A stretch of 5,079 bases of DNA. It comes from Candidatus Saccharimonadota bacterium (GTDB taxonomy: Bacteria > Patescibacteriota > Saccharimonadia > QS-5-54-17). Positions within the stretch are counted from its first letter, which is position 1; every line of letters starts with the position of its first letter. The stretch lies in contig SLRF01000005.1 of assembly GCA_007131065.1 (NCBI GenBank), positions 1-5,079 of the forward strand, in the 5' to 3' direction. The translations under genes were made by a program, and so were the position numbers. Below are positions 4,965-5,079 of this stretch, one piece after another. Below the pieces are notes generated by a model that saw nothing but the letters and a program-made list of their open reading frames with translations, had not been told where the DNA came from and did no database searches.

Positions 4965-4986
4965 ACTAACTTCGTTAGTCAACGAA
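4965..4986. repeat. Two overlapping, mutually exclusive hairpins
   Basis: ACTAAC-TTC-GTTAGT (4965-4979) is a perfect 6-bp hairpin. TTCGTT-agtc-AACGAA (4971-4986) is another perfect 6-bp hairpin sharing nine bases with it, so only one can form at a time. They lie just past the terminator at 4985-5010 in the minus direction. Confidence 0.5.
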
Positions 4987-5010
4987 AATAAAAACCACCC
5001 TTCCGGGTGG
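4985..5010 (-). terminator. Strong intrinsic terminator of a transcript entering from the right
   Basis: On the minus strand a perfect 6-bp GC-rich stem, CCACCC-GGAA-GGGTGG (5010-4995), is followed at once by TTTTTATTTT (4994-4985). This is a textbook rho-independent terminator. The gene it serves starts beyond the window; it separates that transcript from the pilin gene. Confidence 0.88.
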
Positions 5011-5019
5011 CTTGGACAA

Positions 5020-5056
5020 TGCCATATACCAGTCGTTAACACTCCGGTATACGGCA
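5020..5056 (-). repeat. 11-pair inverted repeat upstream of the terminator, RNA-competent on the minus strand
   Basis: TGCCATATACC (5020-5030) and GGTATACGGCA (5046-5056) pair at 10 of 11 positions as DNA. In minus-strand RNA the odd pair becomes G-U, so all 11 pairs can form, around a 15-base loop. A minus frame entering from the right edge stops at TAA (5038-5036) inside the loop, so this may be the end of a gene or its 3' UTR. The remaining bases to 5079 are too few to identify a product. Confidence 0.5.
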
Positions 5057-5079
5057 CTCACTACTCGCAATACGTAAAC

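Noticed and set aside
4921..4985. Possible tRNA suggested by GGTTCGAGTCC on the plus strand
   Set aside because: The T-stem does not pair beyond two bases, and no acceptor stem, anticodon arm or CCA fits. The motif is explained by the hairpin 4929-4960.
1..5079. Alternative genetic code (TGA as Gly), as in some CPR lineages
   Set aside because: All genes are full length with TGA read as stop, and glycines are encoded by GGN.
1..5079. CRISPR array or insertion sequence
   Set aside because: No regularly spaced direct repeats, transposase or terminal inverted repeats were seen.

Overview
The window reads as a compact bacterial genome segment, about 45% GC by eye, with every supported gene on the minus strand and short AT-rich intergenic gaps. 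The standard code fits: stops are TAA, TAG or TGA, and no reading frame needs TGA read through. Small genes, a monotopic class A penicillin-binding protein, a pseudopilin-like protein and lineage-specific small proteins together suggest a Patescibacteria/CPR-type organism, possibly Saccharibacteria. That placement is inference; no rRNA or marker gene is present to prove it.

Reading leftward, the direction of transcription: (1) 5079-4985 holds the end of an unseen upstream transcript, with an 11-pair inverted repeat and a strong intrinsic terminator. (2) 4985-4915 holds small hairpins with C-GAA-G loops. (3) 4791-4132 is a type IV pilin/pseudopilin-like protein with its own extended -10 promoter. 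(4) 4131-3872 is a hairpin-rich, partly GC-rich intergenic stretch with a 22-bp perfect palindrome and a hairpin related to the one upstream of the pilin gene. (5) 3808-3653 is a 51-residue six-cysteine zinc-ribbon or rubredoxin-sized protein. (6) 3538-3473 is a possible 21-codon ORF whose stop overlaps the next start (ATGA). (7) 3476-1824 is a 550-residue FAD-linked oxidase of the GlcD/D-lactate dehydrogenase family. (8) 1727-1149 is a 192-residue protein built almost wholly from eight 22-residue amphipathic-helix repeats, ended by a perfect 10-bp terminator stem. (9) 992-1 is the N-terminal 330 residues of a class A PBP, running off the left edge.

Four genes or gene groups have an extended -10 box (TGnTATAAT or close) at a sensible distance, with poor or no -35 boxes. 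This suggests four transcription units: pilin; zinc-ribbon + small ORF + FAD oxidase; repeat protein; PBP. In two places a terminator tail runs directly into the next extended -10 box. The genes concern the cell envelope and surface (PBP, pilin, perhaps the helical-repeat protein) and redox chemistry (FAD oxidase, perhaps the six-Cys protein). The most novel items are the 22-residue repeat protein, the six-Cys protein beside an oxidase that lacks a fused Fe-S domain, and the paired hairpin elements flanking the pilin gene.
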